Source of the DNA: Bacteroides sp. 214
Lineage (GTDB): Bacteria; Bacteroidota; Bacteroidia; Bacteroidales; Bacteroidaceae
Assembly: GCF_010501015.1 (NCBI RefSeq)
Contig: NZ_QVML01000019.1
Span: 71,729 to 122,382, forward strand
Reading direction: 5' to 3'
DNA: 50,654 nt
In this document: one piece after another, positions 33,269 to 42,593 of the stretch
Layout: each line of letters begins with the position of its first letter
How positions within the stretch are numbered: position 1 is the stretch's first letter
The notes under the pieces: model-generated
What the model was told of the DNA's origin: nothing
What the model saw: the letters and a program-made list of their open reading frames with translations, nothing else
Database searches by the model: none
Program-made: the position numbers and the translations under genes

Positions 33269-35617
33269 ATGATTATGAATAAAATATTAAATATGTCACG
33301 ACTCTCTATGATGTGTTTGATGCTGCTTTCTATCTGCATCTTCACAGCGTGTGATAATGATGACGATAGCGGTAAAAGCAACAAGATTGTTTTGAACTCT
33401 TTCGGACCTTCTCCGGCTTTGCGTGGAGGCGAATTGAGATTCATTGGTGCTAACTTAGATAAGGTTAAAGCAGTAATTATTCCGGGAACTGCTGCCATAA
33501 CAACGATTACGGTAGTAGACGAACGCGAAATAAAAGTAACTATTCCTCAGGATGCAACCGAAGGGTATGTCGTTTTAGAAACTCCTCAAGGAGAAATACA
33601 AACAGAAACAATCCTTAGATATGAAGAACCCATCGTGGTTACAAGTATTAGTGCCGATTTGAAAAAGGCAGGTGATGTATTGACCATTGAGGGCGATTAT
33701 CTGAACCTGATTAAAGAGGTTATTTTCTTCGATAATGTAGCCGTAACAGACTTTACTGCAACGCGTAAGAAAATAGAAGTAGTGATTCCTGTAGCAGCGC
33801 AGACTGGAAAAATCAGAGTTTCCAATGGTGCGGAAATTCCTATCGAAGTGTACTCCGAAAAGGATGCGAAGATTGTAGCAGCTACGGTGACAGCCATCGC
33901 TCCCGAAACAGTGAAACCAGGAGAAACTGTAACAATAACAGGAACAGACTTGGATTTGATTGGCTCATTGATATTTGCCGGTGCGGTAATCGCTGAATTT
34001 GAGGAACCAAATGTGAATGAAGACAACACAGAACTAACAGTGGTAGTACCTTTCGAGGCACAGGATGGCGCAGTAACCGTTATTGCAAAATCGGGTATTG
34101 AATATCCTTTGGAAACAGCATTAACAATGGTTGTTCCAAGCAACTTGAAAGCAACTCCCGATAGTGGGCTTAAACCGGGCGATATCATCACCATAACCGG
34201 AGAAGATTTGGACTTGGTAACAGACATCAATTTCCCCAATATCGCAGACGCGGTGAAACCCATCTCGCAGAGTGCTACCGAAATAAAAGTAGCTGTGCCT
34301 GTAATGTTGCCTATCAAACCCGAAAAAGAAGGCGATGAAGAAATAATACCCGAAGATGCACGAAGTGGAGACATTGTGTTGAATATGGCAAATGGAAAAA
34401 CAGCAACAGTGGCATATACGGTATTACAGCCCTCTGTTACTGCTTACAATCCATCGCCCGTTATGGCAGGTAGCGAGTTGACGATAACAGGTACCAATAT
34501 GGATTTAGTATTATCTGTTACCTTCAAAGGCGAACAAACAGTGGAGGTTACTACTGCTACAGAATCTATGTTGACGGTTAAGGTTCCGGCAGTAGGTGCC
34601 GAGTCTGGCGTTATATTCCTTAATATGAAGAATGGAGAGTCGGTAGAATGTGCACCTCTTGATATTATAGCTCCTTCTTTCTGCTTTATTCCTGAGTTGC
34701 CAAGTGCAGCTGTTCCGGTTGAAGAACTTCTGGTGCTGGAAGTAGTAAATGAAGATAAACTAACCCAAGTAAACATGAGAGGTGGTCCAACTCAATATTT
34801 ATTGAAAGGTACAACTTTATATGTTCTTATTCCGAGTGCTGCAAATGGTGCTACTGATTTGACCTTGATTTCATCGAATGGCGAAGTTACTTATACTATT
34901 CAGGTATTAGGTGCAGGGGTACAAGAAACACCCGTTTTTGAAGGCTTTATCGATATGTTCGAAAATGAATGGTCGGCAGTAGGGATACCAATAGCTAATT
35001 TTGGAACCATGTCACCGGGCGATAGATTAAGAGTTTACTTCACAGGTCTTGGAGAAGACCCAGAGTATCAGTTATGGTATGGTGACTGGAGTGGCAAATT
35101 TGCGGAAAGTAAATTCTCTGCTGCATTCATTGATGTAGTGTTAACGGCAGAAATGATACAGAGTATGATGAACCCGGCTTGGGGATCAGACGCTATGCTT
35201 ATACAAGGAAAACATTGTATCGTTTACAAAATAGCTATACGCGCAGGTACTGAACCAACAGAAAGTGTGGTATTTGGAAATGAAATTGTATTGGCGGGAT
35301 GGAATAATCAATCAATACCTCTTGCCAATTTCGGAACGCCAGCTCCCGGTACTACGATAAGATTCTATCTGAAAAATGTGGGATCAAATAATGCGATGCA
35401 AATTTTCCCTGGCGATTGGGGTAGCCAATTAGTAACAGAGCATACGTTCTACGATGTAGATGCACTGAAAATACCTGCAGGAGGTCCGCTTTATCTTGAT
35501 GTCGATTTAACAGCAGAGATGATACAACGAATCTTGAATCCTGCTTGGGGCTCAGACGGTATGATCATTCAAGGTGATGATGTTACAATCTCAAAAATAA
35601 CGATGCTTAAGTATTAA
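33269..35617 (+). CDS. Large IPT/TIG-repeat surface lipoprotein with duplicated C-terminal module
   Basis: A 782-residue lipoprotein (lipobox IFTAC, Cys28). Five IPT/TIG-like modules follow one another: about 38-118, 120-200 (GDVLTIEGDYLNLIKEVIF), 205-290 (GETVTITGTDLDLIGSLIF), 292-385 (GDIITITGEDLDLVTDINF) and 388-470 (GSELTITGTNMDLVLSVTF). The C-terminus has two homologous modules, about 560-665 and 672-782, sharing I.LANFGT..PG, Q...GDW, DV.LTAEMIQ, NPAWGSD.M.IQG and a K-containing last strand. It likely extends the binding site away from the membrane. The paired end domain is not one I recognise and is the probable glycan-binding part. Confidence 0.75.
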   Translation: MIMNKILNMSRLSMMCLMLLSICIFTACDNDDDSGKSNKIVLNSFGPSPALRGGELRFIGANLDKVKAVIIPGTAAITTITVVDEREIKVTIPQDATEGYVVLETPQGEIQTETILRYEEPIVVTSISADLKKAGDVLTIEGDYLNLIKEVIFFDNVAVTDFTATRKKIEVVIPVAAQTGKIRVSNGAEIPIEVYSEKDAKIVAATVTAIAPETVKPGETVTITGTDLDLIGSLIFAGAVIAEFEEPNVNEDNTELTVVVPFEAQDGAVTVIAKSGIEYPLETALTMVVPSNLKATPDSGLKPGDIITITGEDLDLVTDINFPNIADAVKPISQSATEIKVAVPVMLPIKPEKEGDEEIIPEDARSGDIVLNMANGKTATVAYTVLQPSVTAYNPSPVMAGSELTITGTNMDLVLSVTFKGEQTVEVTTATESMLTVKVPAVGAESGVIFLNMKNGESVECAPLDIIAPSFCFIPELPSAAVPVEELLVLEVVNEDKLTQVNMRGGPTQYLLKGTTLYVLIPSAANGATDLTLISSNGEVTYTIQVLGAGVQETPVFEGFIDMFENEWSAVGIPIANFGTMSPGDRLRVYFTGLGEDPEYQLWYGDWSGKFAESKFSAAFIDVVLTAEMIQSMMNPAWGSDAMLIQGKHCIVYKIAIRAGTEPTESVVFGNEIVLAGWNNQSIPLANFGTPAPGTTIRFYLKNVGSNNAMQIFPGDWGSQLVTEHTFYDVDALKIPAGGPLYLDVDLTAEMIQRILNPAWGSDGMIIQGDDVTISKITMLKY

Positions 35618-35674
35618 TTTTATAAGGTAACTACTGTTGTAGGATAACAAAACAAAGTGTAATTGGATAGGGAT

Positions 35675-35726
35675 AGCCTCGGAAGGAAGTCGTGAGTGAT
35701 ATGCTTATAACCTTCCGGGGCTTTTT
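35675..35726 (+). terminator. Rho-independent terminator after the Sus/SGBP genes
   Basis: AGCCTCGGAAGG (35675-35686) pairs with CCTTCCGGGGCT (35711-35722), one wobble pair, and the right arm runs into TTTTT. This ends, or attenuates, the susC-susD-SGBP transcript. Confidence 0.75.
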
Positions 35727-35775
35727 GAATTTCAAAATCCCTTTTTCTAAGGTTTTTATACAGATTTATCTTTTG

Positions 35776-35876
35776 TGAGCCATAAGCAGACGAGCCATAA
35801 GCCATAGGCTGACGGAGCATGAAACTATGGATGAAAAGGCATGAGGCTATGGCTGACAACCGATGAAACTATGGCA
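35776..35876. repeat. Cluster of short inverted GAGCCATA/CTATGGCTG words
   Basis: GAGCCATAAGC, GAGCCATAAGCCATAGGCTGAC, AACTATGG, GCTATGGCTGAC and AACTATGG occur within 100 bp. They are the same words as at 24059-24186, in the other prevailing orientation. Both clusters sit in PUL spacers. Confidence 0.65.
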
Positions 35877-35941
35877 AAATAAATCCAAAAATTACTGTGA
35901 AGAACCTGTGAAATAAAAAAAAGCCAACGAATATCATTCAT

Positions 35942-37312
35942 ATGAATATAAATAAGAATACTCTCTTTTTATCTTTCTTGTTGCTATTACTTGCTAGCTG
36001 TGGGAAAGACAACCCGGATTCTCCTCAGGAAGATACAACAGTGGAGATCATAACTTCCGTACCACAAAAAGCTACAACGGTAAACCCTGCAATAACTACT
36101 ACTGCCGAACTGATTCTTAATAGAGAACTAATAGCCGTAAACAAAAATAACATTACCTTAAACGGTAAAATAGTGTCCGAGGTTACTTTTAACGGCGATA
36201 AGTTAACCATATCATTACCCACGCTCGTGGCACAAACCAACTACTCACTTGAAATAAAAGCCAACGCACTGAGAATGGAACCGGGCGTTTTCAATAGCGA
36301 GATATTGAAACTGGATTTTCGTACAAGCGAATACCCTAAAGCAACTATTACCCCCAACTTAGTGCTTAAAAACCCTTCGGCTCAGGCAAAGAAACTATAT
36401 CAATACCTCATAGAAACGTATCAAAAGAAGACTATTTCGGGTATGATGGCAAATGTGGCTTGGAACAATACCGAGTCCGAGCGCGTGTATGCCCTTACGG
36501 GAAAGTATCCTGCTTTGAACTGTTATGACTACATACATCTTGCATGGTCGCCAGCCAATTGGATAGACTACGGAGACATAACACCGGTTAAATCTTGGTG
36601 GACAGCAGGTGGAATCGTATCGATTGGTTGGCACTGGAATGTACCAACGGCAGAAGGGGTAACAGACCCGAGTCAAGCTACTTGCACACCCGAAAAGACT
36701 ACTTTCCGTGCTAAGAATGCACTAACCGAAGGTACGTGGGAAAATACAATTATGAAAGCCGACTTGGCCAAAATAACAACCTACTTAAAACTGTTGCAAG
36801 CCGAAGGTATTCCTGTACTATGGCGTCCGCTGCACGAAGCTGCCGGTAATACATACGAATATACAGGTGGAACAGCTTGGTTCTGGTGGGGGTACGATGG
36901 TACCGAAACCTACAAACAGTTGTGGCAATATATGTTCAATTACTTCGAGAAAGAAGGACTGAACAATTTGATTTGGGTGTGGACAACACAAACAAAAGAT
37001 AACGCTTTCTATCCCGGAGATGCTTATGTAGATATTATCGGACGCGATTTGTATAACCAATCTGCATCCAATTGCGCCTTGCAATACAACATCATAGTAC
37101 CCAATTATCCAACCAAGTTGGTTGCACTCTCGGAGTGTGGTACGGTAGGACTTATTTCCGAACAATGGGCGGCTGGTGCTTACTGGTCGTGGTTCATGCC
37201 GTGGTATGATAATGCTGATGCAACGAGCACACATGCTGATGACAAATGGTGGAAAGACGCCATGAATCAGCCATTTGTGATATCTCGCGACCAGTTACCC
37301 AACCTGAAATAA
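35942..37312 (+). CDS. GH26 endo-beta-1,4-mannanase lipoprotein with N-terminal Ig-like domain
   Basis: A 456-residue lipoprotein (lipobox LASC, Cys20). Residues 33-130 form a BIG/SbsA-type Ig-like domain (TTTAELILNRELIAVNKNNI to LDFRTSE). The GH26 barrel follows: KTISGMMANVAWN, YPALNCYDYIHL, GGIVSIGWHWNVP, PVLWRPLHEAAGN (acid/base Glu299), AWFWWGYDG, DIIGRDLYNQ and LVALSECG (nucleophile Glu398). Together with the GH5_7 lipoprotein it is a probable surface mannanase; the Ig spacer may hold the catalytic domain off the membrane. It is 7 bp from the GH2 gene. Confidence 0.92.
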   Translation: MNINKNTLFLSFLLLLLASCGKDNPDSPQEDTTVEIITSVPQKATTVNPAITTTAELILNRELIAVNKNNITLNGKIVSEVTFNGDKLTISLPTLVAQTNYSLEIKANALRMEPGVFNSEILKLDFRTSEYPKATITPNLVLKNPSAQAKKLYQYLIETYQKKTISGMMANVAWNNTESERVYALTGKYPALNCYDYIHLAWSPANWIDYGDITPVKSWWTAGGIVSIGWHWNVPTAEGVTDPSQATCTPEKTTFRAKNALTEGTWENTIMKADLAKITTYLKLLQAEGIPVLWRPLHEAAGNTYEYTGGTAWFWWGYDGTETYKQLWQYMFNYFEKEGLNNLIWVWTTQTKDNAFYPGDAYVDIIGRDLYNQSASNCALQYNIIVPNYPTKLVALSECGTVGLISEQWAAGAYWSWFMPWYDNADATSTHADDKWWKDAMNQPFVISRDQLPNLK

Positions 37313-37319
37313 ACGCATA

Positions 37320-40196
37320 ATGAAGATGAAGAGATTGAATTGTTTATTCCTTTTGTTTGCTTGCTGTGCAGCGCTCATGGCACAAGAAAATCGTCGTATC
37401 GACCTAAGTGGATATTGGAAACTCTTTATCGATACGCAACAAAAATATTCGGTAGAACAGGTGGCAGCAGTTCCCTATAATGATACCATAGTGCTGCCTG
37501 CCACACTGGATGAAGCTCAAAAAGGTGAACGTGTAACTTGGCAGAATACTGGCAGACTATCGCGCAAATATTCTTTTGCAGGTAGGGCATGGTATCAAAA
37601 GGAGATAATCATCCCGCAATCGTGGGAAGGAGAAGTGAAGCTGTTACACTTGGAGCGTACGAAAGTAACGCACGTTTGGGTAGACGAACATTATGTAGGC
37701 AATTCACTCTTAATAGCCTCTTCGCAACAATACGATCTTACACCTTGGCTTTCGACAGGTGTACATCAATTAACCATACTTGTAGACAATGGCGCAACTT
37801 GTGGCTTACCCGAAGCTGTTTACTCCTCTCATCAGTGGAGTGATGAAACACAAACAAATTGGAATGGTATTGTTGGACAGTTGTTTGTCGCAGCCAAACC
37901 GGCAGTAGATGTAAGTAAGCTGCAAGCCTATAGCCACGTGAAAGAACGCTCGGTTGAGCTTAGAACAACCATCTATAATACCCTGGATGAACCCGTTGAA
38001 GTGGCGGTTGCTATTTATGGAGTACTCTTTAACTCTGCAGAGACACATGCTCCTGCTCCTCAAGATATAAAGGTAACGGTTCCTCCCGGTGGTGGCGAAT
38101 TTGTGTTTAACTATGCATTGGGAGCAGAAGCGAAGTTATGGAATGAGTATACACCCAATCTGTATCGCATTCAGGTGGAACTCTCCGCAAGCGGAGTGAG
38201 GCGTACAAAACATGCTGTAACGGTAGGTCTGCGTCAATTTGTAACACAAGGTAGGCACCTCACTATGAATGGTACCCGTGTGTTCCTGCGCGGTAAGCAT
38301 GATGGTTGTGTCTTTCCGCTTACAGGATATGCTCCTACAAATGTAGCCGACTGGATGCGCTATTTCGATATTCTGCGTACATACGGTTTTAACCATGTAC
38401 GTTTCCATTCGTGGTGCCCACTCGAAGCTGCTTTTGAGGCAGCCGATCTGAAAGGTTTTTATCTGCAAGCCGAACTTCCCTTATGGGGTGCGGTAGAAGA
38501 AAATCCGGATGCTCCGATAAACACCTTCTTGATTCGCGAGGGAAAAGGGATTATGGATTGTTTTGGCAACCATGCTTCCTTCGTAGGGTTTGCTACCGGA
38601 AACGAATTATGGGGTAGCATCGAAGGAATGAAAGGTATAACAAGAACACTTCGTGCGTATGATGGCAGGCATCTTTATGCGTTAGGTTCTAATTTTAATT
38701 TGGGCTGGTTGGGCGAGCAAGGCGACGAAGACTTTATCGTGGCTTGTCGGGTAGGAGGACAAAACGATGCTTCGTTTGAGCCACATGTACGTAGCTCTTT
38801 CTCATTTACAGATGCAATAGACGGCGGATTGCTCAATGCTACTTATCCTAATACAAGAATGAATTTTGATACGGGCGTGTCAAACACAAACAAACCTGTC
38901 ATAGGACACGAAACGGGGCAGTTTCAAGTCTATCCCAACTCGTGCGAATTGAAGAAATATACCGGTGTGCTTTATCCTCATAATCTGATAAGCTTTGTAG
39001 AACGAACCAACCGGAAACATGGAATAGCTAAGAGCGAGCAATTCTTCAGAGCCAGTGGTGCATTGAGTCTATTATGCTACAAGGCCGATGTGGAGATGAG
39101 CCTGCGTACAGAAGAGTTATCGGGTTACCAAATGCTCGATATACAAGATTTTCCGGGACAAGGTACTGCACTGGTGGGTATGCTCGATTCATTTATGGAT
39201 AGTAAAGGGCTAACTACTCCCGAGGAGTTTACTGCTTTTAATGCTGAGGTAGTGCCGTTATGGTTGGCTTCTTCATATACATGGTACAATGATGAAACAC
39301 TTTCGGGCGAGGTGAAACTCTTCAACTATCCCGAACATGCACTGACTGATGCTGTAGTTGAGTGGAAACTATGCGAACGAGTAAGTGGGGTGGTTCGCCA
39401 AAGTGGTTCACTTGCTGCTACAAACCTCTCTCGAGGTTTGGCAAGAATAGGAGATTTGCAGCTTGCATTATCTGGTTATGTTCATCCTGTTGCATTGCAA
39501 CTGGAACTTCGTGTCAGTGGAACAAACTATGCCAATACCTATCCACTATGGGTTTACCCGCGCAAAGCCTCCGTAAAGAAACCGGCGGATGTAACTCTTT
39601 TTACCTCCGTAACTCCCAAGCTCTATAAACATTTGGTGGCAGGTAAAAAGGCTTTGTTGATTCCCACGGCCCATGCATATCCCAATCAAACGGTGGGTGG
39701 ACTTTTTACGAGCGACTATTGGAATTACTCCATGTTTAAGACTATCTCTGAGAATGCAAAGAAACCGGTTTCGCCTGGTACGTTGGGCTATTTAATAGCC
39801 GATGAACATCCGTTGTTTCACCTTTTCCCTACGTCGACACATAGCGATTGGCAATGGTGGGCACCGGCGCGTCATGCCTCTCCATTAATTATGGATAACC
39901 TTGATAGTGAGGTTGGTATGATTGTAGAAGGTATTGATAATGTAGAACGAAATCATAAGCTGGGCTTGCTCTTTGAGTGTAAAGTAGGCAAAGGAAAACT
40001 ACTGGTTTGCATGGCAGATGTGTTGAGTGGTAGCGCTTATAAAGAATGTAATCAGCTTTTGAAAGCAATGTATCAGTATTTGGGCTCTGAGGCGTTTAAT
40101 CCGCAGTTAGAACTCACTGTCGAAGAAATAAACCTCCTTTTTACAGGTACTGCGGGCACTCCTAAGATTGAGGGCGTACGCAATGTGTCTTATTAG
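37320..40196 (+). CDS. GH2 family glycoside hydrolase (specificity uncertain)
   Basis: A 958-residue exported GH2 enzyme (signal peptide ending LMAQ). The sugar-binding jelly-roll domain (about 25-195, RAWYQKEIIIPQSWEG, LERTKVTHVWVDEHYVG) and Ig-like domain (about 195-305) precede the barrel (FLRGKHDGCVFPLTGYAP, FNHVRFHSWCP, ADLKGFYLQAELPLWG). The acid/base is Glu429 in GNELWGS; the nucleophile is Glu531 in IGHETGQ. C-terminal domains extend to 958, including a Pro/Tyr-rich part near 770-900. GH2 covers beta-galactosidases, beta-mannosidases and beta-glucuronidases; locus membership favours beta-mannosidase or a side-chain beta-galactosidase. An ATG at 37326 is an equally possible start. Confidence 0.85.
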   Translation: MKMKRLNCLFLLFACCAALMAQENRRIDLSGYWKLFIDTQQKYSVEQVAAVPYNDTIVLPATLDEAQKGERVTWQNTGRLSRKYSFAGRAWYQKEIIIPQSWEGEVKLLHLERTKVTHVWVDEHYVGNSLLIASSQQYDLTPWLSTGVHQLTILVDNGATCGLPEAVYSSHQWSDETQTNWNGIVGQLFVAAKPAVDVSKLQAYSHVKERSVELRTTIYNTLDEPVEVAVAIYGVLFNSAETHAPAPQDIKVTVPPGGGEFVFNYALGAEAKLWNEYTPNLYRIQVELSASGVRRTKHAVTVGLRQFVTQGRHLTMNGTRVFLRGKHDGCVFPLTGYAPTNVADWMRYFDILRTYGFNHVRFHSWCPLEAAFEAADLKGFYLQAELPLWGAVEENPDAPINTFLIREGKGIMDCFGNHASFVGFATGNELWGSIEGMKGITRTLRAYDGRHLYALGSNFNLGWLGEQGDEDFIVACRVGGQNDASFEPHVRSSFSFTDAIDGGLLNATYPNTRMNFDTGVSNTNKPVIGHETGQFQVYPNSCELKKYTGVLYPHNLISFVERTNRKHGIAKSEQFFRASGALSLLCYKADVEMSLRTEELSGYQMLDIQDFPGQGTALVGMLDSFMDSKGLTTPEEFTAFNAEVVPLWLASSYTWYNDETLSGEVKLFNYPEHALTDAVVEWKLCERVSGVVRQSGSLAATNLSRGLARIGDLQLALSGYVHPVALQLELRVSGTNYANTYPLWVYPRKASVKKPADVTLFTSVTPKLYKHLVAGKKALLIPTAHAYPNQTVGGLFTSDYWNYSMFKTISENAKKPVSPGTLGYLIADEHPLFHLFPTSTHSDWQWWAPARHASPLIMDNLDSEVGMIVEGIDNVERNHKLGLLFECKVGKGKLLVCMADVLSGSAYKECNQLLKAMYQYLGSEAFNPQLELTVEEINLLFTGTAGTPKIEGVRNVSY

Positions 40197-40226
40197 GGGA
40201 TAATATTGTTTTTGGATAAAATTGTA

Positions 40227-40258
40227 TTTGTCTGAGATAGCTAGTATGTATACTTTTG
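40227..40258 (+). promoter_or_regulatory. Bacteroidetes-type promoter of the GH3 gene
   Basis: TTTG at 40227-40230 lies 20 bp upstream of TACTTTTG at 40251-40258, a full consensus match. Transcription would start near 40265, about 20 bp before the ATG at 40286, which rules out translation from the open frame's earlier start at 40256. Confidence 0.65.
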
Positions 40259-40285
40259 TTTTGTAAATTAATATGTAATGGTAGC

Positions 40286-42586
40286 ATGAAAAAAGTATTA
40301 GTAATTATGATAACAGCAACCCTATTTGCTTGTTCTTCCGATAAGAACCGGAGCGAAATTTATAAGGATGCTTCCGCACCGATTGAACAGCGTGTGGAGG
40401 ATCTTCTTAGTAGAATGACCCTTGAAGAAAAAGTAGGGCAGATGAATCAATTTGTAGGTGTGGAGCATGTAAAAGCAAATACAGCTACGATGGCCGAAGA
40501 GGAGTTGAAAAATAACACCGCTAATGCCTTTTATCCCGGATTTACGGAAAAAGATGTGGAACATTGGACGGAAGAGGGACTCATAGGCTCATTCCTCCAC
40601 GTGATAACGCTCGAAGAAGCTAACTACCTGCAAACGCTTGCTATGAAGAGCCGGCTACAGATACCTGTTATATTTGGTATAGACGCTATTCACGGCAATG
40701 CACATGCACCCGACAACACGGTCTATCCGACCAATATAGGTTTGGCTTGTTCGTTCGATTTGGATATGGCCTATAAAATAGCACGGCAAACAGCGAAAGA
40801 GATGCGTGCCATGAATATGCACTGGACGTTTAATCCGAACATCGAAGTTGCGCGTGACCCACGCTGGGGACGTGTAGGAGAAACCTATGGTGAAGACCCT
40901 TATCTGGTAACGCTCATGGGTGTGGAAACTGTAAAAGGATATCAGGGAGACCTGAACACAGAAAATGATGTACTTGCCTGTATCAAACATTTTGTGGGCG
41001 GAAGTCAGCCTATTAATGGTACTAACGGTTCGCCTACCGACCTATCGGAACGTACCCTTCGCGAAGTGTTCTTTCCTCCGTTCAAGGCGGGAGTAGAAGC
41101 GGGAGCATTATCGCTAATGACGGCTCATAATGAACTAAATGCTATTCCATGTCATAGCAACGAGTGGATTATAGAAGATGTGTTGCGCGGCGAGTGGAAG
41201 TTTCCCGGTTTTGTGGTGAGCGATTGGATGGATATAGAACATTTGTACGACCTGCATGCTACTGCCGAAAATCTCAAAGAAGCATTCTATCAATCTATCA
41301 TGGCGGGTATGGATATGCACATGCACGGCATTCATTGGAATGAACTGGTTACAGAACTTGTAAAGGAAGGCAGAATCACCGAGAAACGGATTGATGAATC
41401 GGTACGCCGTATCCTGGAGCTTAAATTCCGTTTGGGGCTATTCGAAAAGCCTTTTGCCGATGAAGCTACCACTATGGATGTGCGCTTGTGCGACGAACAT
41501 CGTACTACTGCTTTGGAGTCTGCCCGCAACAGCATTGTACTCTTAAAGAATGAGGGGGTATTACCATTAACATCCTCCAAATATAAACGTGTGATGGTTA
41601 CCGGTATCAATGCCAACGATATGAATGTGTTGGGCGATTGGAGTACTATTCAGAAAGACGAAAACGTAACGACTATCCTTGAAGGCCTGCAACAAATTGC
41701 ACCAGATACTCACTTCGACTTTGTAGACCAAGGTTGGGATCCACGCAATATGAACCCGGCAAAAGTAGCCGAGGCTGCAGCCAGAGCTAAACAGACCGAT
41801 CTCAATATTGTAGTTGCTGGTGAGTATATGATGCGCTTCCGTTGGAGCGACCGCACCGATGGCGAAGATACAGACCGTTCGGATATTGACTTGGTTGGTT
41901 TGCAGAATGAATTGATACAGAAGGTTGCCGCTTCGGGTAAACCTACCATTTTAATCCTCGTCAACGGAAGGCAGCTTGGCGTAGAGTGGGCTGCCGATAA
42001 TCTTCCTGCTATTATTGAAGCATGGGCACCGGGTATGTATGCCGGACAGGCAATTGCCGAAATTCTTTACGGTCAAGTAAACCCGTCGGCAAAGTTGGCT
42101 GTAACCATTCCACGGAGTGTAGGGCAAACGCAAATGATTTACAATCATAAGCCATCACAATATTTCCATCCCTATGCAGTGAAACCCAGTACGCCTCTAT
42201 GGGTGTTTGGACACGGATTGTCGTACACTAACTATACATATAGTGACTTGCGCCTCTCTGCTACCGAGATAGCTAAAGATGGTAAGGTAACAGCTACCGT
42301 GAAGGTAACCAATAGTGGAAACCGGGATGGTGTAGAGATTGTACAACTCTATCTGCGCGACCGCTTCAGTAGTGTTACCCGTCCGGTTAAGGAACTGAAG
42401 GACTTTGCCCGTGTGCCATTGAAAGCAGGCGAAACAAAAGAGTTAAGCTTTGAAATAACACCAGATAAGTTGGCCTTCTATGACAAGCAGATGAACTGGA
42501 TTGTAGAACCGGGAGAGTTTATTGTTATGCTGGGGGCTTCATCTGCTGACGAGGCATTGTTGAAAGAGAGTTTCTGGGTAAAATAA
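40286..42586 (+). CDS. GH3 family beta-glucosidase-like lipoprotein
   Basis: From ATG 40286 the product has 766 residues, with lipobox LFAC (after MKKVLVIMITATLFAC). GH3 landmarks are RMTLEEKVGQMNQ, IPVIFGIDAIHGNAHAP, NMHWTFNPNIEVARDPRWGR, KHFVGGSQP, FVVSDWMDIEHL (nucleophile Asp313), the (alpha/beta) sandwich domain (ARNSIVLLKNEGVLPL, ILVNGRQLGVEWAADNLPAIIEAWAPG) and the C-terminal fibronectin-like domain (PVKELKDFARVPLKAGETKELSF). Exo-beta-glucosidase activity on glucomannan oligosaccharides is the likely role. It has its own promoter and leads the GH26-GH130-transporter-epimerase genes. Confidence 0.92.
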   Translation: MKKVLVIMITATLFACSSDKNRSEIYKDASAPIEQRVEDLLSRMTLEEKVGQMNQFVGVEHVKANTATMAEEELKNNTANAFYPGFTEKDVEHWTEEGLIGSFLHVITLEEANYLQTLAMKSRLQIPVIFGIDAIHGNAHAPDNTVYPTNIGLACSFDLDMAYKIARQTAKEMRAMNMHWTFNPNIEVARDPRWGRVGETYGEDPYLVTLMGVETVKGYQGDLNTENDVLACIKHFVGGSQPINGTNGSPTDLSERTLREVFFPPFKAGVEAGALSLMTAHNELNAIPCHSNEWIIEDVLRGEWKFPGFVVSDWMDIEHLYDLHATAENLKEAFYQSIMAGMDMHMHGIHWNELVTELVKEGRITEKRIDESVRRILELKFRLGLFEKPFADEATTMDVRLCDEHRTTALESARNSIVLLKNEGVLPLTSSKYKRVMVTGINANDMNVLGDWSTIQKDENVTTILEGLQQIAPDTHFDFVDQGWDPRNMNPAKVAEAAARAKQTDLNIVVAGEYMMRFRWSDRTDGEDTDRSDIDLVGLQNELIQKVAASGKPTILILVNGRQLGVEWAADNLPAIIEAWAPGMYAGQAIAEILYGQVNPSAKLAVTIPRSVGQTQMIYNHKPSQYFHPYAVKPSTPLWVFGHGLSYTNYTYSDLRLSATEIAKDGKVTATVKVTNSGNRDGVEIVQLYLRDRFSSVTRPVKELKDFARVPLKAGETKELSFEITPDKLAFYDKQMNWIVEPGEFIVMLGASSADEALLKESFWVK

Positions 42587-42593
42587 ATAAGAT

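Larger units (their letters stand above)
35618..35941. other. Spacer with terminator and repeat words, no gene
   Basis: The 324-bp gap between the binding-protein gene and the GH26 gene holds a clear intrinsic terminator (35675-35726) and the repeat cluster at 35776-35876. No supported open frame and no consensus promoter were found in front of the GH26 gene, although the terminator implies one should exist. Confidence 0.6.

Noticed and set aside
40256..40285. Upstream start for the GH3 gene
   Set aside because: It falls inside a full-consensus promoter at 40227-40258, and the ATG at 40286 gives a proper lipoprotein signal.
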